A stretch of 64,000 bases of DNA from Paramecium sonneborni (GCA_905182985.1 CAJJDN010000095.1:19885-83884); one strand, 5' to 3'; positions 12,500-25,885 are shown, counted from the stretch's first letter. The notes: generated by a model from the sequence alone, not told the origin. A program made the numbers and translations.

Positions 12500-14844
12500 A
12501 TGAATTATATATAAGAGAAATGTTTAGAACACTCAGAAGAAATTGTGGGATTTGATATAAATTAAAAAGATCTTTAAATGAGAGGGTAATGTACCAAGTG
12601 TTTGGCAAATGAATAAAAAAATAAAGCGATGGATATTCAAGATTAGATCAATCAGATTAAATAAACTAAATAAATACTTAATGAGGAGAGAACAAATTTG
12701 TTATAAAGCACTTTAGAAAATATCCATAAATTAAGTGAGAGTGTTGAATAATTGAAGAATTTTTATATCTAATAAATTGAATTGATCATCGTTTCTATTA
12801 AAAAGTGGACTTAATCACTCCAGAATATAGAAGATAATTTGATTAATAAGATATAATCAAAGGAATCTAATGATTATTAATCATTTGTCGAATTTATTTA
12901 GGATGAATAGGATGCTTAAATTTAAGATTAGATTGACTTTAAAGTAGAGATTCATAACTTGTTCCTCAAATTAACAGAAACAAATTTAATTAAGAAATGT
13001 TAATCATTGTTGGAAAATCAATTAACAAAACCTATTTTTTTTGAAAATATTGAAAAGAATGATTATGAAGATATTGAAGTAACAATTTATTAATTTAGGA
13101 ACTTAATCTATTATGTGAAGATCATAAGAAAGAAATTAGATTTTTTAATCTTTGTAAAGAAAGTATAAGTTAGAAGCTTATTGGATGTTTGGAATGTTCA
13201 GATGGTACAATAAATTAATATACTTCCATTCAAACAGCTCATAAAATTTGGAAATAAGTTAAATTAAAAAGATAAGAGAAGATGAATAAAAATGTTGATA
13301 TGCTTTAAAAAAAGGTTAATTGTCTTAAGGATTATTTATAAATAATCTAGAAAGGATATAATTCTGCAATTGAGAATGCAATAAATAAATTAAATATCAT
13401 TAATCAAAATTATTCTAATAAAGTTAATACAACAAAAAATTTAATTAATGCATCTTGGAAAACTTTACCTAAAGAAGAAATAATTAAAATTGCATAAGAT
13501 TTAAGTTAAATCAATTAATAAAGTATTATACAAGATTCATCATTGATTGAATATAATATTTAAGATAATTAAATAAATGAAATTATAAAAGAAACTGTTT
13601 TATATTTATAAGAATGGATAGGAAGTTAATTAAATAAAATAAATGGATTCATTAATAATTTCTAAATAGATAATGATGTCAAAAATTAACTTAAAAAATG
13701 TGGCAATGAATTAGAAGTTTAAAGTATAATAGACATTATTGATTTGTAATAAAAAAAGTTAATAGTCTTAGAATCTCAATAACAAGAGTTAGAATTATCA
13801 ATACATCTTACAAAAAGCAAACACCTCAGTATCCAGTTGTAATAATACTCATAAATAATCTAATCTAAAATGAATGAATAAGAATTAAAACCCTTCACTT
13901 ATAATTTAATTTAGAATAATACAATTAAATAAACTGAATGGTGTTATGCAATAGCATTTAATAACGATAATTCAATTGTAGTAGCTGGTTGTAATAAATA
14001 AATAAAAGTATTTGAATTCAGATAAGAATAGTTGAAAGAAACTTAAATTCTAAGTGAACACTCAAATGATGTTTATACTTTGAATTTTATGAAGAAATCA
14101 AGTTAATTTTTATCAGGAAGTGCAGATTATTCTATTATATTATGGTAGATGAATGAAAATAATTAATGGATTTGTAAATAGAAATTAAATGAACATACAA
14201 GCAGTATTTATTGTTTAATTTTGAACAATAATGAAGATATAATCATATCTGGTAGTTCAGATAAATCCATTAAGTTTTGGATAAAATAAAATGAATGGAT
14301 TAATTCATAAACTATCACTGATCATACTGATTCTGTATATGGATTAAGTATGAATGATTCACAGAATAAAGTTATTTCTTGTGGATATGATAAGTTGTTA
14401 TTAATTATAGAATAATTATAAAAGGATTAACAATGGAATATAATCTAAAAAATACAAGTTGAATAGTATGGTCGTAGAATATGTTTTATTAATGATAATT
14501 TATTCACATTTTTACCTAATTCTAAAGAATAGATGGATGTTTATGAAATGAATAGTACCAATATATCTTATTCAAAGACAAAAGAAATTATGGTAAAATG
14601 TGGATCTGAAGGCAATTGTTTCTTTCCATAATAATATATAAAGTAGAAATGCCTGATTGTGAGTAAGAATGGATTCTATGTTAATTTAATTAGAAAGTAG
14701 GAAAATGGAAATTTCATAATTGAATAATCTATTGATTTTGGAACAAATAATTTATATGGATTAATGAGTGATAATGGAGAGTACCTGATAATATGGAATG
14801 GCAAAAAGAAGGAGATTCAAATAAGAAAATATTAAGAAAAATGA
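12500..14844 (+). CDS. Coiled-coil / WD40-repeat protein (intact family member, copy A)
   Basis: ATG 12500, TGA 14842-14844, one 20-nt intron at 13154-13173; 774 residues. The N terminus (to ~40) has a short Cys motif (CTKCL). Residues ~45-440 are Gln/Lys/Glu/Leu-rich and probably form coiled coils. From about residue 460 there are WD40 blades with recognisable cores: NSIVVAGCNKQIKVFEF, FLSGSADYSIILW, IIISGSSDKSIKFW and VISCGYDKLLLII. The ordered Ser-Gly-Ser-x-Asp...Trp signatures make the propeller call firm. This architecture (zinc-ribbon-like tip, coiled coil, C-terminal propeller) is a large expanded family in Paramecium, probably a scaffold; no specific partner can be inferred. At least two decayed relatives lie in this window (6830-7930 and 25886-26960). 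Confidence 0.85.
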
Positions 14845-14989
14845 TTATTTATAAATATTATAAACAATAAAAATTTGTTTATTTTTTATAATAAAACAAA
14901 GACGATCAAGTAATAAGGCTGCAAAAATCAATAAATGGAACTAATCCAACAAGTGATAAAGATTTTATAAAATATAAAGATATTATAAA

Positions 14990-15460
14990 AATCTTATTAG
15001 ATGTTATGATTATTATGCTGTTTAAGATATATTAACTCTTACACTTCTAATAGCAAGTTAATTGCATCTGTTAAATTATAAACAGCTTGTTATTGTTATA
15101 CTGTCGCAAGTGATTGTACAAGAGGAACTGATGGTGAAAAATGCTTTTGGAATATTGAAACTGCACGTGGAGGTGCTGAGTCGATTTTACCACAGACTAT
15201 TGTGGTATTGTTATAAGATTAATAATTGCAACTAATACAACATGTTAAGAATGGGGGTATTTATAATTCAAAATAAATACATTATACGAACTGTAGATTG
15301 TTAATGAGTATAGTACTTCTAATAGCATTGATATTTCCTGTCAATATATAAATGCATCATTACTTTAAAATTAATAGAATTAGGAGCATCATTTAGTTTT
15401 TAAGAAGAATACAATATATTTAAAGATGATTACAAAGCTTTAAACACAATATATTTCAAT
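14990..15460 (+). pseudogene. Fragment resembling a surface (immobilisation) antigen repeat
   Basis: A single plus-strand frame reads TACYCYTVASDCTRGTDGEK, then CFWNIETARGG, resembling the cysteine-patterned period of Paramecium surface antigens (paired Cys, CFW, Thr/Ser/Gly-rich). Upstream and downstream pieces such as YTSNSKLIASV lie in other frames, and a repeat of the phrase STSNS occurs near 15320. No start, no complete period and no GPI signal are visible. I infer a short relic of a surface-antigen-like gene. The assignment rests on pattern similarity only. Confidence 0.35.
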
Positions 15461-15524
15461 GTACTTTTGCAAAATTATAAGTTTGCTGCTTAAATTTTAT
15501 AATTCAAAAATTAGTTAAAAACGA

Positions 15525-16230
15525 ATCAAAGATTAGAAATTTCTTGGACATTACAACCTAAAGATCCTTCTATTATTTCAATGCTAATACTTTGAAATAT
15601 CAATGAAGGAATTCTTTTTATTTTCATATTTTTAGAAATTAAGTTTTTCATATACAAATCAAATACCAAAATATCGAATTGGCATCCATCATTAGGAAAG
15701 TTAAAACAATCGTTTATTATTGCAATCCCACCTAAATATGAATTTGGTTTAGAAATAGTATAAAATCTATTTTAATATAATTATCCTCTAGAATTATAAG
15801 GATTATAGTAGAATATTTCAAGAAACCTATGAATTACATTAATTAACTTACTATGTTTAAATGTTATGCAACTAAATTGGTCCTCATGGAAACCTTTATC
15901 TGTGAATTAAAATCTAAAAGCCAAAAGTTCCGATAAAACAGATTTTATTTTTAAATAAATTCAATTCTAAGCATCTATTTGATGGAGTTTAATCTTAAAA
16001 GCATTAACCTAGCAATTTGAATTTATGCTGATGTATTTTAGTTGTCAAAAGGTCCATATAATTATGTGTCTGCTACACAATTTAAAATCCTTCCTTTGAG
16101 GTGCAAGAATTTACTTTGAGAATTGCCAATTCTACTTTTACTTCTTTAATTACCTATCAAAGTTGTCAGAAATTCTATAGATTTTTGAGATACAAATGTT
16201 TGAAATGTCCAATAAATTAATAGATGAATA
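15525..16230 (-). pseudogene. Frameshifted gene of unknown family
   Basis: Minus strand. A clean 120-codon piece ends at TGA 15525 and reads for example HEDQFSCITFKHSKLINV and GGIAIINDCFNFPNDG. The upstream half (IEFIQKQNLFYRNFWLLDF, then LDISNICISKIYRISDNF near the start) is in two other frames. No intron with GT...AG ends restores continuity. It looks like a soluble protein of about 240 residues that has lost its frame in at least two places. The family is not recognised. Confidence 0.4.
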
Positions 16231-16879
16231 ATTGATTAATAGTGATAATTTATTTAAATTAAGTATACTTTTAAGAGTTTGAAATAACTAACAATTTTAG
16301 TTAATTTCATCACTTTGATACTTAAGATTTAATTATTGCTAAGTTAAAATGATAATTCTTAATTATTATTTTTTTCTCAAGCACTAACTAAAAAAAAATT
16401 ATCAATGAATAGCTTCCAAAGTAGGAAAATTTTTACTTCAAAATTTGCTATTTTTATTCTCGATCTAAATAATTAATGATAAGTTTATTTTTTTATTTTA
16501 GGATTCATTTTATCATTAATGATAAATTTACTTTTTTTTTTAAGTAGAAAGAAGATACATAAATAAAAGAATCAAATTAGAAGTTAAACTTCTTTCTAAG
16601 TATAAATCTTTAAAAAAAATATTCAATTTATAATTTTTTCAAAATTAATATTGCTTATAAATTTGTTTATTTTATTTTAATTTGAATAATATTTCTAATT
16701 ACAAAATTGTAAAATTATTATTGATATTTTCTATTTAAATAATTATATAGCTTCTAAATATTTACATTATTTTCAATATTTCTTTTTGGATGCTTATGTT
16801 ATGATATCAATTAATAGGTTGGTCTCATACACCACATTTTTTCTTTCTTTTGTATCTAGATTTCATTCATAGATGATTA

Positions 16880-18599
16880 CTTTAACAAATTTCTTTAATC
16901 TTTTATGTAAACTCAAAAAAATTGAATATATATCATTATTACTAATTTGGTACTATTTTTCATCAAAAAGCTCATTTAATATTTCTTTAGCATTAACAAT
17001 TTCACCACTTTATTAGTAAGCTCTTTAATTATTATATTAAAATAAAAATGATATATAGAATAATAGTAATCCAATCCTTAAAAAAAAGAAAAAAAAAACA
17101 TTGCTAAAAAAATACAAATAACATAATAATATTAAATAAGAAATAACCACCTTGTAGCATTTCTTCATATTTATCCTTTAAAACAGGTATAGCATAGTTT
17201 ATAAATAGATATTTATCAATCTAATATACAATTAATAATGAAAGCATTGAAAATGGAATAATTAATTGATATTGTAATCCAAACATCATGCTTATAGAAA
17301 TAATTTTACTCATAGCAATTTATTTTTTAATAGAAATTAAATTCTCTTAATTAAATTAACTAATTTGCTTCTCTCTAAGTTTTATTATTAGTTTTTTTTA
17401 TTTTAAATCTATACAATTTAATTTTTTTCCAAAAATAGAGTTTATTGCTGGAACAATAAGATTCAAGTAACTCAATTTTATCAAATAATTAATCATACCT
17501 TCATTTTATAACAAGATTAAAGAAATTAATTTAATACATATTCCATTTTTCAAAATCCATACACTACAATTAAAAAATATAGAATATGATATTCTATATA
17601 TTTATAAATAATTATAAGATGATAAATTATAATGCTAATCTATTAAAAATTTTGGTTCCTATTTGATAAAATATCACAAAAGTTATCATTGAGAGTAACA
17701 TGAAGTAAACATTTAACAATTGTTTAATTATTTAATCTTTTTCTCCAATAAAATAAGTATTAATTAAATCATATCTTATTTTTAATATAATAAATTAGGC
17801 AATAAGTAAGGATTAACTGAAGATACTTGCAATAAATAGCTAGATAAAAAATTGAAAATATGGACTTCTTATTTAAAATTTATAATAACATATTTAGTTT
17901 TACTCCTTACAAAGTCGAATAAAATCGTTTTTAATTTAATTTTCTTTCTTTGTATGGAAATTTTAATTTTTCAAATACAACATCTTATTACAATTTTAAA
18001 TTTACAAGATAAATTAGGTTACATATTAGGAAATTTTGCTCCAAATAATCAATAATTTCTTAATTTGTGATTCTCTAAGGAAAATAAATCCAATTAATTA
18101 ACATCCAAAACGCCTTCAATGATATTACACCTTTGATTCATTATGTATTAAAAGATCCAAATTTAATTAGATGAGAAAAAATAACTGATGTCAAAAGAAT
18201 AATGACTCCATAATTAATATCATCAAAACTCCCTTATCTGTTTAAAGATAATTCAAAAAAAGGAACGAAAACAATGCTATATAATTAGTAGTATCTTATT
18301 TAACAAAGAATAGTAAATTATAAAAGCATCCATTTGATTGTTTGAAAATACTCAGATGCTACAAAGTATTCATAATTTAGATCATCAAATAATTTATATT
18401 TAATATGACCATTACAAAAGTTACAGCAATTGCATTATATAGAATTTTGCTGAGGTTCCTTATAAACTCTATAGGCTAACTGCTTATTAATTATTTTGGA
18501 ATACTCCATGCAATTTAGCTTTCTATAAATCAGCAGGAATCTTAAAGTAATTATAAACGATATCAGGCAAGATTTAAAAGAGATAAATCCGGTATCCAT
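16880..18599 (-). pseudogene. Decayed polytopic membrane protein gene (TMEM16/TMEM63-like, tentative)
   Basis: Minus strand from a possible ATG at 18599. A first hydrophobic block is followed by a Cys-rich loop (CNCCNFCNGHIKYKLFDDL) and further membrane segments. At an in-frame TGA (about 18150) the same frame continues for roughly 130 more sensible codons. Two later frameshifts follow, then a long in-frame block including MLLSMITFVIFYQIGTKIF and FGLQYQLIIPFSMLSLLIVY with KYEEMLQGG. The pattern of many spans and basic loops recalls anoctamin or OSCA/TMEM63 channels, but no diagnostic motif is certain. With at least one nonsense codon and two frame breaks I call a pseudogene. From 16230 to 16880 nothing is recognised. 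Confidence 0.45.
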
Positions 18600-18659
18600 T
18601 TACAGTATATATTAAATTTAATTATAATTATTAATAAACTTTTTCATTTTATAGAAATA

Positions 18660-19860
18660 ATTTTTTAAAATTAGAAAAGGAAAATTTATTTCAATCAAAC
18701 TCTTTGTTAGATAAATTAACAAAAAATGAGGTGGATTAAAGATTTGATAGAAGTGATCAAAAACTTATATAAGTTCTTACCGATCTAGAAGATTAAAAAA
18801 TTGAAAATGAATTAATTGATTAAATCAAAGAATAATTTACCTGGATTATTCATCATGAAAGTTAGGAAGATTTGATGGAAATTTTTTATTAATCAAATAA
18901 ATTGTTATTATGAAAGGTTCTGATACTTGTAATGTTTAAAAACTTCATGGATAAAGAAAAATTGTAGTTAACATAAAAAAGAAATTATTATTTTGAATAT
19001 CTAGAATTAAATAAATTTAAATGACAAACGCAATTAAATTTTAGAAAGAAATAATTCGTAAAAATTTTTAAATTGGATCTGAATAGTCTCAATTCCGAAA
19101 TAAACTTAAAAATAAAAAATTTTCATTAATAAATTAAATAATTACTTTTTCTTTTAAAGAAATTTAGCAAATTTAACAAATTGCCTAGATGAATGAATAA
19201 AATTAGAAAATCTTATTTTTTTAGATGAATAATAACTATTAAAATAGTTGATGAATATTTTAATGATGAATAATTGTAATTATATTTAAATAAATAAAGG
19301 GATGAGGATTTTAAAAATACATTTATGTTTTCTAAAATTATTGATCTGCAATAATAAAGTAGTATTATTCTATTTATTCAGTGTAAACTCTTTTGCAAAA
19401 TAATAGAAAAAACTCACAAATAGAAAATATTTTCACAGAGTCTATGGTGTTTTAATTTTGTAAAAAGAAAGATTTAGTTAAATATAAACATAGGTAAATA
19501 GAAGAAGGAAAGTTTAAATGTAAAATTGAAATTATTTCTAGAATTCAGTTATGTTGAATAACTAAAATTTTCAGAATTAACAAAAAATTAGTATCTTAGA
19601 ATAGATAACAAAGGAAAAAGGATTTAAAATGATGATACTGCTGATATAAAGATATGTTTTATATTGCAAGCCACTAATTCTCATAACTTTTATGATATGA
19701 TGATATCCATCATAAAGATGGGTGATATTAATTTTAATTTCATAGAGTTTTAGTTATTTTTTATAATGGAGAGTATTGTTGTGGTGATAAAAAGTAGAAA
19801 TTATCATTTTAATTTGAAAATAATCATACTATAATGATTGAAGTGGATATGAAAAAAAAT
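18660..19860 (+). pseudogene. Coding remnant with several in-frame TGA codons in one frame
   Basis: One plus-strand frame stays protein-like for about 400 codons (e.g. KLTKNEVDQRFDRSDQKL, YLRIDNKGKRIQNDDTADIK) yet contains TGA at about 18913, 19021, 19188 and 19223. I could not place GT...AG introns over these stops. Lys/Gln/Asn/Leu-rich content suggests a coiled or cytoplasmic protein; the family is unknown. The pattern fits decay mainly by point mutation, unlike the indel-ridden neighbours. The flank 19860-20820 has further weak plus-strand text but nothing I can model. Confidence 0.4.
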
Positions 19861-20823
19861 TAAAAAATGGGTCAATAAATCAACTAAATAAGTTTCATAG
19901 ATATAAATTTAAAATTAATTTCTTTCTCTGAATTATATACATGCAGTAAATTCAATGATTGAATGAAAAGGATTCAACTGTAGAGATCATAAATGACAAA
20001 TGTTGAATATTTAAAATCAATAAATTTATTATTTTCTCAACTTTAAATTACTATTTATTAGTAAATTTAAACATTAATGATGATAAACTAGGAAAAAAAA
20101 TAAAAATTATCAATAATTTTAATGAATTTATGAAATATAAAAGTTAGAATAATCTAATTTTTATTTAATATATAAATCAAGCTAAATCTACAAAATTCTC
20201 TAACATCATTTAATTGTATTCAATATTCTATCACATTTTTATTTTGTTAAAATGATTATGAATATTTATTCATCATTTTGTTTATTAATTGAATAGTTTT
20301 TTATTGTAGTTTGGATAAAATATGATTTTAAATTTCTAAATTATTATTTTCAGTAAAACAAGCTAGAACACTAATTAATACTTTAAATAAAATTATTAAT
20401 ATTTATAAATAAGAAGCAAGATATTGGAGTTCAAAGAAATCATATTTCCATCTATAAAATAAAGAGCAATCAAGCAGTAATTTTTCATATTAAAATTTTT
20501 ATAACCTATAGCTAAAGGATTTTCTTCAAAATTAAAAACTCTAAAGCTAAGCTTACTAATTTGTATTAAATAAGATTTCGTTTTACTTATTAGAAAACTG
20601 ATTGATAATTATAACATAGAAGTAAATTTATGGTATATGAAATAATTAACTTTAATCATTTTATGTTTCTTTGTCGTCTCGAATGCGTTCTGTTTATAAT
20701 AAATGAAAACTGTTCTAAAAAGTCTTGAATAATACGCAATCTGAACAACTAATAGTTAATACAAATTCTTTATTTGTTATTATTTAATATTTTTCTTATA
20801 TTTCTATCTAATAATATATGCGA

Positions 20824-21477
20824 ATGAGTCGTCAAAAGGTTAATTTAAATACCAAAGTTAGTAAATCTATAAAATAAGTAAATGATTGTAATATTCAAGT
20901 TTATAAAGTAATGGATAAGCAAATTAAGTTGGGCAAGAAAAATATAAAAGAAGAATAATAAAAATTCTATAATAAGATGTTAAATTTGGTGTAATCTCTT
21001 GTGAATTGTTTTATGTGGATGTATTATATAGAAATAAATTGATAAGATTTAAGGTCCATTGTTGATACTATCATCAATAAATTGAACACTTTTACTATAG
21101 GAACATAGTGTGCAATTTAGCTTTATTTTTTTATGGCATATGAGAGCCTATAGATAACATCTAAGTAACTAAATTTTTTATCAATAGATTTTCCAACTAA
21201 AATATTTAATAGTAAAATCTTTTTGATTAGTAATTTTTCCAAACTTATTTGTTTGGTTAAATAGAGCTTAAGTGATATAAGAATAAGAAACATAAATTCC
21301 AGAGTAATATTTGGTATAAGAGTTTCTGAAAAGAGTTGACATGTAAAGACCAAGATTTTTGTTTCTACTATATTTAAAAAATTTATTGCTTTATTTATCT
21401 TTTTTACATTTTTCAAATTAATAATTATAAAAAAAAAATTTTAATCTAGTTTATATAAAGATATCGTTGAGAATTGA
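20824..21477 (+). CDS. Possible small membrane-associated protein (two introns)
   Basis: ATG 20824 (MSRQKVNLNTKVSKSIKQ), TGA 21475-21477. Removing a 33-nt segment at 21021-21053 and a 27-nt segment at 21322-21348, both GT...AG and each carrying the only TGA in its region, gives 197 codons. The first ~65 residues are basic and helical; two hydrophobic stretches lie in the C-terminal half. The antisense strand over 21123-21416 also carries an open, hydrophobic and quite protein-like frame that continues to about 20920, so strand assignment is not secure. No family is recognised. Confidence 0.4.
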
Positions 21478-21599
21478 TTTATTTGTAACTTTAGACCAAA
21501 GTTATCAAAGGAAATAAATTTATATTTTTTTTATAAATTCTAACTGTTTATAGGATTTCTTTTTGTTTATCAGAATTTTATTCAAATATATAAATTCTT

Positions 21600-22330
21600 G
21601 GTAATTAATATTAATTAAAAAATGTTTTAAATTAGTTGTGGGACAAAGCACACAAATTGAAATTTAGATTGAAATGAGTGATATTTTTATAAGTAAATGG
21701 TAATTTACTTATAATTTAGTGAAAATTAGCTCATTTATATTGGAGAATATAAAAATGGCAAAAAATAAAAAAATAAAATATATAATGGTATGGAATAAAT
21801 ATTACCAATTTCTGTTAATGTAATAAAAAATAAATAATAATTTTATTAAATTTTAGAGGTGGAGGATTTTATTCTGAAAATAATTTAAAAATTAGAAATT
21901 AGAGTGAGGAAAATTATGAAAAGTATAGACATACTGATATTTTAGCGGAAATTTATGAATATAGAGTTGGGAAATGTTTTGAGATATCATATAGTCTTTG
22001 GAGAGAATATTTCGACATCTCATTTCAATAAAAGCAACTCAAACATATTTAACTTTTTTATAGTGGTGGAGGAGTTTTCGGCTAGTAATATTATAAAATG
22101 GAAATTGGATTGAAATTAGTGATATTTTCAAAAATTATTTAAGTCTACATTATTTAAGTGAGAATTAAGTCATCTATATCGTTTTATATTTAATATCAAA
22201 ATGACAGAAAGGTGGGTAGATTGGATGAGAAGAGATTTTGAAAAAATAAATGATGGATTCGTTAAAATGTACTCATAAATTTATAAGATCATTAATAATT
22301 TTAGCTGAGAAAATTTTTTTTATTCTAACC
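21600..22330 (+). pseudogene. Decayed array of GGGxYD...KIGKW repeats (copy 2)
   Basis: Plus strand, three units in different frames: IEMSDIFISKWQFTYN near 21670, GGGFYSENNLKI near 21858, GGGVFGQQYYKMEIG near 22065 and NDRKVGRLD near 22205. These correspond to the GGGxYD, KIGKWIELSxxF...SQxTYNG and NGKKVGRWD elements of the family seen at 9.95-10.8 kb. Frame changes and TGA codons between units leave no open gene. From 22330 to 22917 nothing is recognised. Confidence 0.55.
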
Positions 22331-22917
22331 ATAGGGATTGAGATAATACTAAAAATATAAATTCACAATAAATTTAATTTAAAAATTTAGGTATACTTTC
22401 AAAGGTATATATTTTAAAAATAAGTAGCTTATTTAATTCTTTTCTCATAATATTTAATTATGGAAAGATGTGAATTTTAATTAGAATTTTCTCTTGTTTT
22501 TGTATAATAATATAAAAAAAGTAAAATATTCTAATAAAATTGATTAATTTTTTTTCAATCATTAATTTTATATGAAAAAGTATTGCTTTTTTAGATATTA
22601 AAATCAATATAGAATTTATCAAAAAGAGAATGCGCTGACTTTTAAAATATACTATAAATTGTATATAATCAAATATTTTTAAATTGATGATATCTTGTTA
22701 AAGTTAAAACAGGTCAAAAAATGATTTCATCAGTATTAAGTAATATAATTAAAATTGGATGTATTTAAATTTTGGATAGCAACTGCTTTCTTTTCCTTCA
22801 TATACACAAGAGTTGAGAAGAAGAAGGAAAAACTTTTATACTCTTACAAAAAGATGTAGAAATATGTATAATTTATTGATAATACTGTTTAATAGACTCA
22901 AAAAAAAATATTAAAAT

Positions 22918-23742
22918 TCATAAGTTATTAAGAAGGAATATAAACATAATATAAATTGTAAGTTCAATGGAACTGGCTTACTATCCATTACATTTAACAC
23001 AACTTTTACCATCCCAATGATAAAATAGTTGAGATTGAGTGTAGCATGTTTCTTCGTTTTCTTTAGAAGGATCAAAATTTACGCAACTACCATCCTCTAA
23101 TTCCTTACAAATTATGTATTGATTTCCATTAATTTTTAATTTTCTTGCTTTACATGTTGGATTGGGTGAATTTTCACATTTATCATCTGTTATGCAAGCA
23201 ATAGAAGGATTCATTAAGCAAGCAGGATAAGTTTTATAGCATGGATAATCTAATTTTACATCTTCACATACTGTCATTTCTTAACATTTATTATCATTAA
23301 CATTACAAAGACCTTCTCTACCAATAAAACATTAATCGATAGGACGTTCAGCACAAGTTGGAATAGTTTCATCAGGTATTGAGTCATATAAACTTAAACA
23401 TCTTTTTAAATATGAATCATAAATGCATTCATAATTGAAAACACTTTTACACTCTTCTTCAGTTTAATCATTACAGCTTTATATTTTTTAGCATTTCTCA
23501 CCTTTAACTTAGCAATCTATATATCTGCAAAGGAATATATCATGAATGTCTTCGCATTTCCTACTTTTGCACTTTCCTTTTTCAAAATCGCATCTTCCCT
23601 ACATAATACTTGTTTCAGATAAACATTCTTTTTCATTTAATTCTTCACATGCACAAACACCTTTACGATATGTGACTACTTCTTAATTCATAACTTTAGT
23701 TATAGAGATATAAAATCCAATCATTTGAAGACACTATTTCAT
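22918..23742 (-). CDS. Cysteine-rich secreted or GPI-anchored surface protein
   Basis: Minus strand, single exon, 274 codons. ATG at 23742, or at 23724 six codons later where a hydrophobic start (MIGFYISITKV) follows. TGA at 22918-22920. The mature part has about 35 cysteines in irregular pairs, e.g. CEDIHDIFLCRYIDC, CQKIQSCNDQTEEEC and CYTQSQLFYHWDGKSC. The C terminus is a short hydrophobic tail (IYIMFIFLLNN) right after a small-residue stretch, as expected of a GPI-attachment signal. Cys-rich GPI-anchored proteins coat Paramecium cells; I infer a small surface protein of that general kind (mini-antigen-like), without assigning a serotype family. It is intact, unlike its neighbours on both sides. 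Confidence 0.75.
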
Positions 23743-23813
23743 TTTAATTTATGAAAATTAATCATTTCTATCTTTAAACAAGCTTTTAAAGAAAAATTCA
23801 TTCTATATTTTTT

Positions 23814-25880
23814 TCATTTATGTTTATTTTATTTCTATATTGATTTCAATTTATGCTTTTATATGTTTTATTTGATAATTTTTTCTGTTTAGAATATCTT
23901 AAAAATAATAAATCTCATTTTAATGTCAGAGAATTTAAATAATGAAGTTAAATTAGTCAATTAAAAAAATTTATCTTTAATTATTATGCAATATTGTTCA
24001 AATAGTTGACATATCCAATTAATAATCAATATACTAGATTTTATGTACTATTTTAGTAATTCTGCATTTATGTAGAAATTTTTTAAATAAAAATGAAAAT
24101 AAACTAATTCACAACCATTAGAAACTTCATGTTCTGATGTGCTATCACTAAATCCAAAAATATCAAACATGTTCAATTAAACCCTATTAAAAATATACTT
24201 AGTATTTAAAAATTTACTCTTTTTAGTAATTGCTATTGATTGTGAATGGCAATCATAAATATGTCTTTGCAAAGCCATAGAATTAAAATAACATATCATG
24301 AATCAACTTCCAAAGATTTTTATAACAATAATATCAATAAAAGGTCAGTAGATAGAAATCATCCTTTAAATCTAATAATTTTATGTAATTTTTCTGAATG
24401 GTGTTCATAAATCTCAGATTAATAGTTATATAAACAGAATTATTGTGTATGCTATAATGTTACCAAGCAAACATATTCTAATATGATCTTTGATCACATC
24501 TAAATAGTCTTGTTTAGTTTGCAATAACTTAAAATTTAATTTCATATTCCCTACATAATCTTGGATCTTTTAGCAAGATAAACCTGCTTATTATCGGTTT
24601 TTGATTTTCCATTAAGAATAGTAAGTTACCCTTAAAGGATTATTGGCTTCTATTAGCCATTATAATCCTTTTTGTAGATACTATAAATAAATCTTTAAAT
24701 TGAAATCATGTTGACGAACTAAAAAATTGTCAGCAAACTATCTCTGATCATTATTAATAATGTAATCAAGAAAAGCACTTTCTAAATATTTTAATTTTGA
24801 TCGATTATAGAATAGCAGAATAAGAATATTAACATTAATCTACAAATCATATTTTTGTCTCTTATTCAAAAAGCAAATCATTTCCAAAGATGCTGAATGT
24901 CTTCAAATTCAAAGCGATGTTATTATCAGATACTTCAAAGTAAGGTTTTCAAAATCTAAAATTTTTTTAATGATTTAAGAAGAGCAAAGGAGTTTTTATT
25001 TAGTGGGGCAAATCTAAATCTAAAACTTTATCACGCTTAAATATAAATTACTCTTAATTCAAGTGGCTATTAAATTATAGTTACTGAATTAACTCATATT
25101 TCATAATAAAAAGTTCTCTTAACTGCCAAGAAAATCGATGATGTTTTTGAAATAGCAATTGTATTAAGTTTTAATTGCACAATTATAGATGGTTCTTCTT
25201 TATCAAATCTTAATTTAAAATATATTCTATTCTATGTATAAAGATTATAAAATTCGATTAATATATTTTTACTATTTTTTCCTCTAAAAAAACCTAAATA
25301 AAATAAAATTATACAATAAGTAGTTTTTAATCAAATGATTCTCCAAATTAAGATTTACTTAAATTTAATTATTTTGAAAAAATAATCATAAGAATAACTT
25401 GTTTTTGTTTGAGTAAAAAGAGGGGAAAAAAGAATTTTTTATATTTGATAATTCTCGCATAAATTGCATTAAGCATACCAAAAGATATCAAGAGAACAGA
25501 ATCCAGAAAAATATTTTGAAATCTTATATCCATACAAAACATAAGAGAGACCAAACTCTTATTGATTTACCCTAAAAGATTTCTCCATAAATATCAAACT
25601 ACATTGAACCCTTATTATCATATCTAAACACTAAATAGATTGTCATATTTCAACAAATGATATTTTTAATGATCTGCTAAATGATTTAAAAATTTTAATT
25701 TTGATATACTTAAAATCTCAATATTGATAGATTTTAATAAAGATTTAAATATTTTTTAATTGAAAAAAGTTATTAATATAGTTTTCTAGGCAATCATTTA
25801 AAAAAATTATGTTTTTGAATAAGAATCTTAAAAAAACTCTAATAATAACTGAATAAGTGATTTATTTTCTAATTTATTTA
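23814..25880 (-). pseudogene. Decayed gene of unknown family with membrane segments
   Basis: Minus strand. In order from 5': NKLENKSLIQLLLEFFQDS, then YDNKGSMQFDIYGEIFQGKS, a membrane block (NIFLDSVLLISFGMLNAIYA), a long soluble part (YFEVSDNNIALNLKTFSIFG), then EYEIKFQVIANQTRLFRCDQ and NSVYITINLRFMNTIQKNY, and finally FSDSTSEHEVSNGCELVYF with a Lys-rich end at TGA 23814-23816. Pieces lie in several frames, and in-frame TGA codons sit inside otherwise continuous text near 24970 and 24335. The plus strand over 24246-24800 also has an open frame, but the minus text is more continuous overall. I infer one long disrupted gene; the family is unknown. Confidence 0.45.
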
Positions 25881-25885
25881 AAAAT

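Noticed and set aside
18660..19860. TGA as a reassigned sense codon in this genome
   Set aside because: Every intact gene in the window ends at TGA at a sensible C terminus, and several introns exist precisely over TGA codons; local decay is simpler.
24246..24800. Plus-strand open frame starting MAIINMSLQSHRIKITYHES
   Set aside because: At first it looked like a gene, but the minus strand gives longer and more continuous protein-like text across the whole 23.8-25.9 kb region.
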